IMG/VR virus record: IMGVR_UViG_3300025128_000097
Location: 1-43,000 of that record
DNA length: 43,000 bases
Direction: 5' to 3' (one strand)
Source: a virus
The translations under genes and the position numbers were made by a program. Below are positions 17,641-24,918 of the stretch, piece by piece (position 1 is the first letter of the stretch; each line of letters starts with the position of its first letter). Under the pieces are notes generated by a model that saw nothing but the letters and a program-made list of their open reading frames with translations, searched no databases and was not told the origin of the DNA.

Positions 17641-18288
17641 TTAAGGTGATTGAGAAGGTAATGGCATTCTCAACACCCCGTTATCATATTCATCACGTCT
17701 ACGTCTACCCATCTGTGCCATCATAAACGTCTGTATCTCTTCAGTATACTTTGTTTGATAGAGTTTGTACATATCCATAGGACCTTTTAAATAACTGAAA
17801 CACTCTACTAACACACCGTATAAAAGTAAATTTTCTTGATGCTTTGATAAAAAAGTATCTGTAGTTGTAGTAAAATGCTCTGGGTCTTTAATATAGTTTA
17901 ATTGTATTTCATAAGCTTGATCAGGCACTGGTGCAAAAACAATATTTTTATCATCCCAGTTAGCAAAATATTTTGGTAAACCTGTTGCATCTGTAGGGTT
18001 GAATTCAGCCATAAAAGAAGTATCTCTTTTTTCTAAAAAATCTCTAGTACTACTACTTATTACTTGAACAGAACGTATAATTATACAATCATCTGGAACA
18101 TTTAAAATTCTTTGAGTTCCTGTAACACCAGTAACATATTTTCTTATATCATCATAATCAACTTTACCTGCTATATCTAATTCAGTGTTTCTTATAAACT
18201 GATCTAATAAGGTATCTGTTAAAACATTAGAATCTACTTCTGTGTAAGCTCTAATTTGTGTTAAAAAATTTGCGTGGGTTATACTCAT
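17641..18288 (-). CDS. Head-tail adaptor/connector-like protein (215 aa)
   Basis: The N-terminus is helical (FLTQIRAYTEVDSNVLTDTL), the central part is beta-rich (about 60-140, NVPDDCIIIRSV), and the C-terminal helical region is rich in aromatic and acidic residues and ends in a basic GRRRRDEYDNG. This alternation of helix bundle and beta insert is typical of connector adaptors below the portal (T7 gp11 / phage SU10 adaptor type). It overlaps the upstream gene by 4 nt. The gene order adaptor, small protein, second adaptor supports a neck assignment. It could equally be a tail-tubular protein A analogue. Confidence 0.65.
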   Translation of the reverse strand: MSITHANFLTQIRAYTEVDSNVLTDTLLDQFIRNTELDIAGKVDYDDIRKYVTGVTGTQRILNVPDDCIIIRSVQVISSSTRDFLEKRDTSFMAEFNPTDATGLPKYFANWDDKNIVFAPVPDQAYEIQLNYIKDPEHFTTTTDTFLSKHQENLLLYGVLVECFSYLKGPMDMYKLYQTKYTEEIQTFMMAQMGRRRRDEYDNGVLRMPLPSQSP

Positions 18289-18662
18289 GATATTACTATG
18301 GTTACTCCTCCTACCGCAGAAGATACTTCGACTGCTGTAAGTTTATGTCCTAAAATATCATTACTTTGTTCTACTGTCATACTTGCTCCACCAGTTATGC
18401 CGCTATCGCCAACCTCAGCAAAAAACCCATTGCTTATATATAGGAGAAATTCTTTATTAGGATTTTTATGTTGAGGTCTAGCGTTAGCTAAAGCCACTGG
18501 ATCTGATTTAGTGTGCCTTCTTCTTATCTGAGGATGTTTAGGTTCAAATTCAGAACGGTGTACAAAAGAACCGTTCCATTCTTTTACCATTTCATTATAT
18601 GGAAAAGCCATTCCTGACCTGTCTGATATCGCTTTTGCGTATTTACCTCTAGCGTATGCCAT
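18285..18662 (-). CDS. Conserved neck-region protein with RGKYAKAISDRSG motif (125 aa)
   Basis: The N-terminus RGKYAKAISDRSGMAFPYNE and the following EWNGSFVHRSEFEPKHPQIR are conserved in marine tailed phages, from memory; some cyanophage relatives are annotated as virion proteins. A second part (about 95-125) is beta-rich with VGGVTIVIS. It lies between two adaptor-like genes with 1-nt and 4-nt overlaps, so translation is coupled and a neck/head-completion role is plausible. No enzymatic motif. Confidence 0.65.
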   Translation of the reverse strand: MAYARGKYAKAISDRSGMAFPYNEMVKEWNGSFVHRSEFEPKHPQIRRRHTKSDPVALANARPQHKNPNKEFLLYISNGFFAEVGDSGITGGASMTVEQSNDILGHKLTAVEVSSAVGGVTIVIS

Positions 18663-19351
18663 TACGCACCTTGTGGGTAATAGTTTTGTGGAGAAATATA
18701 AACAGAAGTTCTTTGACCATCCTCTGTTAGAGCTCTGTTTAATTCATCTTCATATATTAATTTATTTTGTTGCACTAATTGAGGAGCTTTTTTCATACTT
18801 AGATAATAGGCAAGACCAGCCACCATACATGGAATGAATCTAAAGACCACGTCAGCTTCATTAGTATAGTTGCCTGCATCTTCTATCCTTTTTAAGTAAT
18901 AATATTTTAAAAATGTATAAGTACTTGCATCAGGTGTTTGGTACAAAGTAACTTTAGGTGTAGTAAGTCTGTCAATATAATATTGACTAGGTTGTCCCTG
19001 TGAACCTTTATTAGGTAAAGCAGCATATTCACTTCTACTTATTTTAGTAAGAGATACATCGTTTGTAGAAGTAGTAATACTAGTAGTAGTGCTTATATAA
19101 GCTTCTAAAATATCATTAGCGTTTGTAGGAGCATCATAAGTAGCTGTTCCCGCAGTAAGTTGTTGTTCTTTTAATTCTACTTTCCAAAGATGTATACCTC
19201 TGTTGCCCCATTCAGAAAACAATATGTTTAAACTTCTTCTTGCAGATTTTAAATCATTACCTGAATTAGTTTGCAGTCCACATCTTTCATAAGACTCCTC
19301 TATAATATCGTCTATACTTAAATCAAAAGAAGTTGTTCCTGAAGTAGCCAC
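18662..19351 (-). CDS. P22 gp4-like head-tail adaptor (229 aa)
   Basis: The N-terminal helix pair (SIDDIIEESYERCGLQTNSG then LKSARRSLNILFSEWGNRGI) is the signature of P22 tail accessory factor gp4-type adaptors, which bind under the portal and extend the DNA channel. A beta-rich middle (about 60-150) and a C-terminal helical region with FIPCMVAGLAYYLSMK follow. The length fits, gp4 being 166 aa with an extended C-terminus here. Together with the P22-like portal it indicates a podovirus-style neck. It starts at ATG 19351, overlapping the upstream stop. Confidence 0.7.
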   Translation of the reverse strand: MATSGTTSFDLSIDDIIEESYERCGLQTNSGNDLKSARRSLNILFSEWGNRGIHLWKVELKEQQLTAGTATYDAPTNANDILEAYISTTTSITTSTNDVSLTKISRSEYAALPNKGSQGQPSQYYIDRLTTPKVTLYQTPDASTYTFLKYYYLKRIEDAGNYTNEADVVFRFIPCMVAGLAYYLSMKKAPQLVQQNKLIYEDELNRALTEDGQRTSVYISPQNYYPQGA

Positions 19352-19821
19352 TATCTAACACCCTTAAAATTAAAACCTCTGATAGCTTTACCAATACCCC
19401 TAACTTCACCACCCATACTTTTTTTTGTTATACTAACTACTTTACCTTCTGGTTTCTTTTTAGTTGGTTTAAAATTTTTTGGTAAAGGTAAATCTTCATC
19501 TAACTCTTTTTGAAACTGTTTCATACTTTTACTATCTTTTACTACGTTTGTAGATTTAGATTTGTATTTTTTAAATTTTTTAAAATCACCTTTATCTTTA
19601 GCATCTCGCATTTTACGATACATAGAAGGTAGGTCATCAATTAAACCTGATTTTTCTAATAACTTTTTACCTTTTTTATATAAAAGACCACCTAAACCAA
19701 ACTTACCTATATCAAAGTCAAATTCTCTAAATATGTCCCCACGAATCTCTTCGTATTTTTCTTTGTTTTTTTGTTCTTTAGCTTGTTTTGCTAAAGATTT
19801 TAATTCTTTCATTCTAGACAT
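19351..19821 (-). CDS. Lys-rich protein with MGGEVRGIGKAIRG C-terminus (156 aa)
   Basis: The protein is helical and basic in its N-terminal half (MSRMKELKSLAKQAKEQKNK), then alternates Lys/Asp-rich segments, and ends with MGGEVRGIGKAIRGFNFKGV. This GIG-AI-G-F-GV tail is a motif I recognise from small basic proteins of marine phages; the 236-aa gene in this window also ends in KFTGVK. The gene is coupled to neighbours on both sides by 1-nt overlaps. Function unknown; nucleic-acid binding or virion DNA condensation are possible because of charge and operon position. Confidence 0.65.
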   Translation of the reverse strand: MSRMKELKSLAKQAKEQKNKEKYEEIRGDIFREFDFDIGKFGLGGLLYKKGKKLLEKSGLIDDLPSMYRKMRDAKDKGDFKKFKKYKSKSTNVVKDSKSMKQFQKELDEDLPLPKNFKPTKKKPEGKVVSITKKSMGGEVRGIGKAIRGFNFKGVR

Positions 19822-20108
19822 TATATTAACCCTTTATAATAATTAATCATTCCGCCTTTAGCTGCAAAAGTTTTTACATTTGTCGGCTTACCTCCAACTC
19901 CTTGAGCTTTTGCTCTTTTTCTTTTTACAGCACTTTTCTTCTGTCCCTCAGACATAGCTCTTGCTTTTGCTAAAGGAACACACTTTGGGTATTTTCTTTT
20001 AGCATCAGCTTTTTGTTTACTTCGTCCACATTTTGCAAATGTACCATCAGCTTTTTTACTTCCAATATCTACCCATTTTTGATCAAACCATTTTTTTAAT
20101 CCAGACAT
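19821..20108 (-). CDS. Small basic Cys-containing protein, DUF5872-like (95 aa)
   Basis: The first half has KWVDIGSKKADGTFAKCGRS and KRKYPKCVPLAKARAMSEGQ followed by KKSAVKRKR, a pattern I associate with DUF5872-type proteins of phages and large DNA viruses. Cys27 and Cys43 could bind a metal. The C-terminus ends in KGGMINYYKGLI, nearly the same tag as the 120-aa protein (31481-31843). Very basic; DNA binding or condensation in the virion is an inference. It overlaps both neighbours by one base. Confidence 0.65.
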   Translation of the reverse strand: MSGLKKWFDQKWVDIGSKKADGTFAKCGRSKQKADAKRKYPKCVPLAKARAMSEGQKKSAVKRKRAKAQGVGGKPTNVKTFAAKGGMINYYKGLI

Positions 20109-20755
20109 TAGTCAAGAAGATCTTTATAATAAGCTTGAGCAGATTCATTTGTAAAACTTTCACCTTCAATATCTTGTTTTATATAAGAACCTGTATTTTT
20201 TGGCATACCACCATCACTTAACTGAGTCATTCCATATAATCCGGGAGAAAGTATATTTAGTTTACTTCTTTTCATCTGCTTTCCCATTTTTCTTCTATTT
20301 TTTTTACCCATAGCCATCATAAGACCAAGACCTGCTTTTTTTACTTTCATACCACCTTTTTTTGCACCAAACTTTCCCATACTTTTAACAGCTTGTATCC
20401 CTTTTTGAGCGGTAGGAGAAAGGTTATTATTAGCTTGATCCATACCTTCACCAGTTACAGGATTTACTTGATCAGCCTTTACAGTTCCTTTCTTTTTTTT
20501 ATTCATTTGCATAAATTTTGCCATACCCGCTATTCCAAATAACGGCATTAACATTCCTTTTGCTGCTTTTTTAGGTTTTTTCATCATAGCTCCTTTTTTA
20601 GCTTTTTTAGGACCCCAGTCTTTTCTTTTTGTGCCACTAGGGTCTTTTACTTTACCTGCACATATTTTGGAAGCATAAGCATTTGCATAGGCCGAGGGGT
20701 ATACCTTGAACTTACGTTTTGCTGCTGCTTTTCCTCTTGGACATAATTTAGTCAT
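20108..20755 (-). CDS. Basic protein with CPRGKAAAKRKF motif (215 aa)
   Basis: The N-terminal ~50 residues (LCPRGKAAAKRKFKVYPSAY then KICAGKVKDPSGTKRKDWGP) form a conserved basic domain with Cys5 and Cys32, which I recognise from marine phage clusters. The rest is Lys/Met/Gly-rich with KKAKKGAMMKKPKKAAKGM, a short hydrophobic MLMPLFGIAGMAKFM segment (about 68-82), and an acidic end with AQAYYKDLLD, a diverged version of the YYKG tag. It lies in a block of five basic genes. Function unknown; DNA binding inferred from charge only. Confidence 0.65.
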   Translation of the reverse strand: MTKLCPRGKAAAKRKFKVYPSAYANAYASKICAGKVKDPSGTKRKDWGPKKAKKGAMMKKPKKAAKGMLMPLFGIAGMAKFMQMNKKKKGTVKADQVNPVTGEGMDQANNNLSPTAQKGIQAVKSMGKFGAKKGGMKVKKAGLGLMMAMGKKNRRKMGKQMKRSKLNILSPGLYGMTQLSDGGMPKNTGSYIKQDIEGESFTNESAQAYYKDLLD

Positions 20756-20763
20756 AAGTTATT

Positions 20764-20886
20764 TTACCTTTTTTTATACCTTGTGTCTACACGACTCAAT
20801 TTCTTCTTTCTGCCTTTGTTTAAAAACTTTTTCTTTTGTGGAGGCTTAGTTATTTGTTGCCTCATACTTCCTCTACTTAACGCCAT
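20764..20886 (-). CDS. Tiny very basic protein (40 aa)
   Basis: ATG 20886 lies within the 3' end of the 42-aa gene (10-nt overlap). The protein starts MALSRGSMRQQITKPPQKKK and ends RVDTRYKKR; about 40 percent of residues are Lys or Arg. Similar MA-SRGSM-QQ-T starts occur in small marine phage proteins, from memory. The frame fills a stretch otherwise lacking a gene. Function unknown. Confidence 0.65.
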   Translation of the reverse strand: MALSRGSMRQQITKPPQKKKFLNKGRKKKLSRVDTRYKKR

Positions 20887-21005
20887 TTATTTTTTATCCA
20901 TTTGTATGCAGCGTAAGTTGTCAATCCTAATACGATATAACATATACCATCAAACCATGATATGCTATGAACTGTTTCAACTAACTCTGGTGTTATATTA
21001 TCCAT
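20877..21005 (-). CDS. Small single-TM protein next to endolysin (42 aa)
   Basis: ATG 21005 overlaps the endolysin stop as TAATG. The N-terminal half is acidic (MDNITPELVETVHSISWFDG), followed by one hydrophobic helix (about residues 18-34, ICYIVLGLTTYAAY) and a basic end (KWIKNKWR). The N-out/C-in charge pattern and its place directly after a cell-wall peptidase gene suggest a holin-like or lysis-accessory role, but a separate holin gene exists at 26687-27097. Too short for homology-based assignment. Confidence 0.65.
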   Translation of the reverse strand: MDNITPELVETVHSISWFDGICYIVLGLTTYAAYKWIKNKWR

Positions 21006-21466
21006 TATTTTAAACGATACCTTGTTTGACCTTGTTCATTTTTGTAAGCTTCTTTATATTCGTGTTTATTATTTGTTTTGTCAAAAGATACATGTACCCA
21101 ACCAGAATGAGGTCCTTCTTTTTCATTATAAAATTCTAAAATAAGTTGATCGTAATTTAAATTATTATGTATCCAATCACTGAGTTCTAAATTACTAACA
21201 CCTAATACTTCTATGTCAGCGGCTTGACCTAAAATATGTTGTGATGTTTTACTACCACCTATCTTAGTATTTAATTCTTCACATCTAAAACCAGAACTAA
21301 TAACCATAGGTTTCATAAAATTATTTCTTACAGGTTGTAAAACACCTTCACATAAACTTGTTAAATTTAAAATAACTGTCATACTTGGTGTGTTATCTAT
21401 ACTATGTCTTGTAGCTGTTTGAGATTTTGTAAATTCGTTTAGACTAAAATTTTCTGATAATTTCAT
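21005..21466 (-). CDS. M15-family peptidase, probable endolysin (153 aa)
   Basis: The protein matches the peptidase M15A / D-Ala-D-Ala carboxypeptidase-like fold: SSGFRCEELNTKIGGS (58-72), the zinc motif S-x-H-x2-G-x-A-x-D in TSQHILGQAADI (H77, D84), a DQLILE segment (106-111), and a GWVHVSF strand with the third ligand H125. These enzymes cut the peptide cross-links of peptidoglycan (L-Ala-D-Glu or D-Ala-D-Ala type). No signal peptide is present, so export would need a holin. It lies in the structural operon rather than beside the GTA-type holin. Confidence 0.85.
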   Translation of the reverse strand: MKLSENFSLNEFTKSQTATRHSIDNTPSMTVILNLTSLCEGVLQPVRNNFMKPMVISSGFRCEELNTKIGGSKTSQHILGQAADIEVLGVSNLELSDWIHNNLNYDQLILEFYNEKEGPHSGWVHVSFDKTNNKHEYKEAYKNEQGQTRYRLK

Positions 21467-21775
21467 TTAACATTTCCATCTACGTCTAGCTTGTCTTAAT
21501 CTAGAGTTAGGGTTTTTAGCTGCTTTAGGAAACTTCTTCATTTGACCTGCACTTCTAGCACAAAATGATTTTCTTCTTTTTGCAGCTTTACTTCCTTTTT
21601 TTACTTTACCAGTCACAGCAGTCTTGAGTTTGGAACCAGGGTTGTCTCTTCGGTATCTTTCGACACCAGCTTTAGTCATCCCTGCTCCAGACTCTGAAGA
21701 CCTAAAATACTTCTTATTTCTTGGCGGCATACCACCCCTTTTGAAACTAAGAAGTTCTGCTGTGTATTTATCCAT
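21467..21775 (-). CDS. Basic protein, DUF6321-like (102 aa)
   Basis: The central and C-terminal parts carry a signature widely seen in marine phages: GMTKAGVERYRRDNPGSKLK (32-51), KAAKRRKSFCARSAGQM (63-79), then NPNSRLRQARRRW and a terminal Lys-Cys. I associate this with DUF6321. Cys72 and Cys102 are the only cysteines. Roughly a third of residues are Lys/Arg. An in-frame ATG at 21730 (MPPRNKKYF) with a GGGG-containing upstream sequence is an alternative start. Nucleic-acid binding is inferred from composition only. Confidence 0.7.
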   Translation of the reverse strand: MDKYTAELLSFKRGGMPPRNKKYFRSSESGAGMTKAGVERYRRDNPGSKLKTAVTGKVKKGSKAAKRRKSFCARSAGQMKKFPKAAKNPNSRLRQARRRWKC

Positions 21776-22076
21776 TGTCAGTAGCTGATGTAATCGGTGT
21801 TACAAAAACTGTAACAGAGGTTACATTACTAATAGTCAAGTGCATATCAGTTTTAAATAAAATACCATCTAAAGGCATATCTACTTGATACTGATCAGCT
21901 GCACTTCCAGCAGGTGTTGCGATAACAAGTTTTTGTGTACCGCTACCACCTCCATCTTTAAAAGTTAAACTTCCAGCTGACGCATGACCTACATAATAAA
22001 TAGATAGCAATCTTGTTCTACCAGACTGAATAGATCCAGTACTAGTTAAAGTTAATGCACCTATATCTGAGTTCAT
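21768..22076 (-). CDS. Small beta-rich virion protein (102 aa)
   Basis: The sequence is rich in Thr, Ser, Gly and Val with alternating strands (LLSIYYVGHASAGSLTFKDG, then MHLTISNVTSVTVFVTPI). It has no Cys and no catalytic pattern. It sits directly after the 206-aa structural protein and overlaps the DUF6321-like gene by 8 nt. Its composition parallels the 111-aa protein at 10700-11035. Probably a decoration or tail-associated component. ATG 22076 is preceded by AGGAG on the minus strand. Confidence 0.65.
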   Translation of the reverse strand: MNSDIGALTLTSTGSIQSGRTRLLSIYYVGHASAGSLTFKDGGGSGTQKLVIATPAGSAADQYQVDMPLDGILFKTDMHLTISNVTSVTVFVTPITSATDNG

Positions 22077-22088
22077 AATATTCTCCTA

Positions 22089-22709
22089 TTAACTAGCTAC
22101 ATCGTAACCAAGTATTGTGATAACTAATTTACCTGCATCATAAGTTCCTGCTGTTGAGGTTCCACATGTAAGATACAAGTATTGGTCAGCAGCAATTGTG
22201 TTACCAACTGTTCTTGAACCAAGAGTAGCATCACCACCATTAATAATTAAAGTTTCTGTTAAATCACTAATAGCTGTGTCTTCTACACCAGTTCCTTCAG
22301 TTGCTGAGTGTAAATCAATATCAGGGTCTCCAGTAGTAGGTGCTTCAAAACATTCCATAGTTACACCAAAAACTACACCTTGGTTTGCTGTTGTTACTCT
22401 TCCGATGTAAGCAACTCCTGCACCATCAGCACCAATAATATCTCCAGCTGTACCACCACAATTTAAACCAGTAAGGTCAATCATAATTGTTGTTTTAACT
22501 ATATTAACACCAGTAGTTGTATCACTTTTAAATCTTTCTACTTGTGTAACATAAACTCCTGCTGTGCCTTCAATACCAGCACCTGCAACAGCTTCATTTG
22601 CCATTTTGTTTCCACTGGTAATTGTTATTGCACCAGTAGCTGCATTTTTTGAAACAGTCTCAAATCCATTCTCGGAACGGACTGGTCCTGAAAAAGTTGT
22701 ATTCGCCAT
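22089..22709 (-). CDS. Virion structural protein (206 aa)
   Basis: The N-terminus MANTTFSGPVRSENGFETVS is shared by many marine phage structural proteins located just after the capsid gene. The body is Gly/Thr/Asp-rich and beta-stranded, ending in LVITILGYDVAS. No enzyme motif. It is the first gene after the MCP terminator and has a good ribosome site (CTAGGAGATAAAG before ATG 22709). A head-decoration or head-fibre role is the most likely guess. Confidence 0.7.
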   Translation of the reverse strand: MANTTFSGPVRSENGFETVSKNAATGAITITSGNKMANEAVAGAGIEGTAGVYVTQVERFKSDTTTGVNIVKTTIMIDLTGLNCGGTAGDIIGADGAGVAYIGRVTTANQGVVFGVTMECFEAPTTGDPDIDLHSATEGTGVEDTAISDLTETLIINGGDATLGSRTVGNTIAADQYLYLTCGTSTAGTYDAGKLVITILGYDVAS

Positions 22710-22792
22710 CTTTATCTCCTAGTTCAGTGATATAGTCCTCTAGGGTTGTCTGCCAAGCCAGTCTATATCAATTTATATTTCTTGGTAATTAT

Positions 22793-22798
22793 ATTATA
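22793..22798 (-). promoter_or_regulatory. Isolated -10-like hexamer after the MCP terminator
   Basis: A perfect TATAAT is present on the minus strand just after the terminator, where a restart promoter would be useful. The matching -35 position (TTACAT, inside the terminator loop) is poor. It is listed because transcription must otherwise reach 22 kb of downstream genes by read-through. Confidence 0.25.
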
Positions 22799-22801
22799 CA
22801 T

Positions 22802-22831
22802 AAAAAAAGGGGACTATGTAAGTCCCCTTTT
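22802..22831 (-). terminator. Intrinsic terminator downstream of major capsid gene
   Basis: Read on the minus strand, an 11-bp perfect stem (AAAAGGGGACT pairing with AGTCCCCTTTT, arms at 22821-22831 and 22805-22815) with a 5-nt loop is followed by a run of seven T (22808-22802). It lies 26 nt after the MCP stop, as expected for ending or attenuating capsid-level transcription. Confidence 0.85.
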
Positions 22832-22856
22832 AACACCTTTATAGGGAGAGGGTGTG

Positions 22857-23768
22857 TTACGCTGCTCCAGGTGAGCCAAAGATTCCTCTTGGATCAGAAA
22901 ATCCAAATGAATATCTTTCTCTAGCTTTAAATCTTACATTACCTGTATCAAAGTCACCTTCAATAGCAGTTTTGATTGGGCTTCTTACGAATTGTTTTAA
23001 TCCGTTAGGAGCATCAGTCATAATGAAGAAAGCATCTGTGTCAGTTAAATAATGATTAATTCTATAACCTTGTGGGATCATTCCCATTGAAGCCATAGCA
23101 TTAATGTCATTATCAGCTGTACCAACTCTCTGCGGAGTTTTCAAAATTCTCTCAGCAGTAAATTGTAATTCTTTTGGAATTATCAACTTAACACCTTGTA
23201 GAGATATTTTTAAACCTCTTTCATCCACCATTGCAGAAATATCAATTAATGACTGCTCCAATGATGTTTCAGATAAATCAGCAGCTGTTGCTAATTCATT
23301 TGCCATTGTACCACCACTTACTAACGGGTGTGATCTTGAACAAAGTTCAACACCATCGCCACCAGTAAAGGATGCGTTAAAAGCATTGTTAAGAACATTT
23401 GCAGCTTTTACTTGCTTTGTGTTTGCCATAGATCTTGCCAAAGCTCTTGTATATCTTGCAGATAATCTATCATACAAGTTATCTTCAATAGCTTCTTCAG
23501 TAATAGCAAATGCCATTGCAATAGTTTCGTGTGTGTATCTAGCTGTAAATGACTCGTTTGCGTCATCAAACTGGACAGCTCCACCCTCTGATTTAACAGG
23601 GGCTGATCCAAAACCACTTAACATTACTTCTTCTTCAAAAGCTCTGTCAGATGATTCTGTTTCAAACACTTCTGCATGTTCATTTTCATACCTGTTATAC
23701 TCCAAACCGAATAAAGCATTCAGACCTGGTTCTAACTCTTTTACTAATTGTTGTCTAGATATTGCCAT
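22857..23768 (-). CDS. Major capsid protein (303 aa)
   Basis: The size and pattern match an HK97-fold shell protein. Residues about 65-95 give an acidic and aromatic E-loop/strand region (VQFDDANESFTARYTHETIA), then a helix region around NLYDRLSARYTRALA. SRSHPLVSGGTMANELA (143-159) and LIIPKELQFTAERI (189-202) are motifs shared with Mu gpT-type major head subunits. The C-terminus (VRFKARERYSFGFSDPRGI) is the usual last strand. It follows scaffold and putative cement genes. A strong terminator downstream fits a very highly expressed gene. It is shorter than many gpT proteins. Confidence 0.85.
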   Translation of the reverse strand: MAISRQQLVKELEPGLNALFGLEYNRYENEHAEVFETESSDRAFEEEVMLSGFGSAPVKSEGGAVQFDDANESFTARYTHETIAMAFAITEEAIEDNLYDRLSARYTRALARSMANTKQVKAANVLNNAFNASFTGGDGVELCSRSHPLVSGGTMANELATAADLSETSLEQSLIDISAMVDERGLKISLQGVKLIIPKELQFTAERILKTPQRVGTADNDINAMASMGMIPQGYRINHYLTDTDAFFIMTDAPNGLKQFVRSPIKTAIEGDFDTGNVRFKARERYSFGFSDPRGIFGSPGAA

Positions 23769-23771
23769 ATT

Positions 23772-24413
23772 CTATACTCCTAATGTTGATACTGTACCTT
23801 GAGCTATAGAGCCATTAGGTGCATTAAAGTGATTATTAATACGTACGATCAACGGAATACCAACTGCTGTAAAGTCAGAGTTTTCAGCATCTTCTTGAAT
23901 ACCCACAATACGTAAAGCAAGTGATGCGGTAGCTGCTGCATTATTTAAATCTGCTGTAGCAGTAGAAATACCAGTTGTGTTATTTCCACTGTTACCATTT
24001 ATTAATGGACAATTTAAAAAAACGTCAGCTCTTACTAGAGCTTCTGTTGCCGCACCTGTATTATCACCAACTGCTATTACAAACAATTGATTTGGATCGT
24101 CATATACGAAAGCCTTCACTGGGTGATTTGTATCAGCTCCAGATCCGGGCCAGTTATTTGAGAAAATTACTTCTCCTGTAGTACTAGAAACATACTCGCA
24201 GCCATAGAAAACACCTAAAATAGAAACCGTTCCACCCGCTGCTGCTTGAAGATCATCAATGACCCCAGCTGCTGTAGGTATTACAGGCATCCCTTGGTAA
24301 ATTCTATTGGCGTTTCCTGCGGCTATTCTGTATTCAGTAGTACCAGTAGTGTTATAACTTGAACCTATTTTTGATAAAGGTCTCAAGCCAAACGATACGT
24401 TAGTATTAGCCAT
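23772..24413 (-). CDS. Putative capsid decoration/cement protein (213 aa)
   Basis: The N-terminus ANTNVSFGLRPLSKIGSSYN is shared with marine phage proteins that sit beside the capsid gene. The body is beta-rich with Gly/Thr/Asn loops (QGMPVIPTAAG, VFYGCEYVSSTTGEV, LALRIVGIQEDAENSD). No protease or scaffold features are visible. It is separated from MCP by 3 nt. It is probably an abundant head protein, such as a decoration or stabilisation protein. Recognition is by context and family memory. Confidence 0.7.
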   Translation of the reverse strand: MANTNVSFGLRPLSKIGSSYNTTGTTEYRIAAGNANRIYQGMPVIPTAAGVIDDLQAAAGGTVSILGVFYGCEYVSSTTGEVIFSNNWPGSGADTNHPVKAFVYDDPNQLFVIAVGDNTGAATEALVRADVFLNCPLINGNSGNNTTGISTATADLNNAAATASLALRIVGIQEDAENSDFTAVGIPLIVRINNHFNAPNGSIAQGTVSTLGV

Positions 24414-24444
24414 ATTTTATTTCCTTATAAAATAATTATTAAAA

Positions 24445-24915
24445 TTAACTCCCTTTACGAGAGCCACCAAAACTTACCCTAGATTGTCTATCAATATTGA
24501 CAGGCATCTCGGGACGTTGTTCCCTTAAAATATCGTTATCAACGGCTTTAACTTGGTCAGAAGTAACATTTTGAAAGTACTTCTTGCGTTGCTCGATTAT
24601 TTCTTCAGGTATCCTTGCCAACACAAGGCCCCCAACCCCGATTAACCCCTGATATTGGCCTTGTTGAATCACTGGAAAGTCATGATCGCCAAGTTGGTTT
24701 TTTACTTCTTCAGCTCTTACGAACTCCCAACCTTCTCTCAATTTTTTAGATACATTACCTGTATCCATGAAACCGACACTTTCGGTTCTTATCCAACGAT
24801 GCTTATAGCCCTGTGGTGCAGGTGGTGCATCTAGACTTGACGGTGGAGTCCAAGGTTTATTTCTTAAATCTTTTGTTTCCCTCGAACTGCGTGAGGTTCT
24901 ATTTTTTTCAGTCAT
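24445..24915 (-). CDS. Conserved head-module protein (156 aa)
   Basis: An N-terminal disordered Arg/Ser-rich segment is followed by PPAPQGYKHRWIRTESVGF (about 31-49), WEFVRAEEVKNQLGDHDFPV, a Gly-rich strand GLIGVGGLVLARIPEEI, and a C-terminus with SRVSFGGSRKGS. This combination recurs between scaffold and capsid genes in marine phages (by memory) and is usually called hypothetical. It may be a head-assembly or minor capsid factor. ATG 24915 is 3 nt after the scaffold stop. Confidence 0.75.
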   Translation of the reverse strand: MTEKNRTSRSSRETKDLRNKPWTPPSSLDAPPAPQGYKHRWIRTESVGFMDTGNVSKKLREGWEFVRAEEVKNQLGDHDFPVIQQGQYQGLIGVGGLVLARIPEEIIEQRKKYFQNVTSDQVKAVDNDILREQRPEMPVNIDRQSRVSFGGSRKGS

Positions 24916-24918
24916 TTT

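Noticed and set aside
20783-21013. Plus-strand 76-aa hydrophobic frame
   Set aside because: It lies opposite two coupled minus-strand genes and has no ribosome site or neighbours on that strand.
22832-22857. Second hairpin (AACACC/GGTGTT) at the MCP stop
   Set aside because: Short stem with a large loop and no T-run; the following hairpin explains termination.
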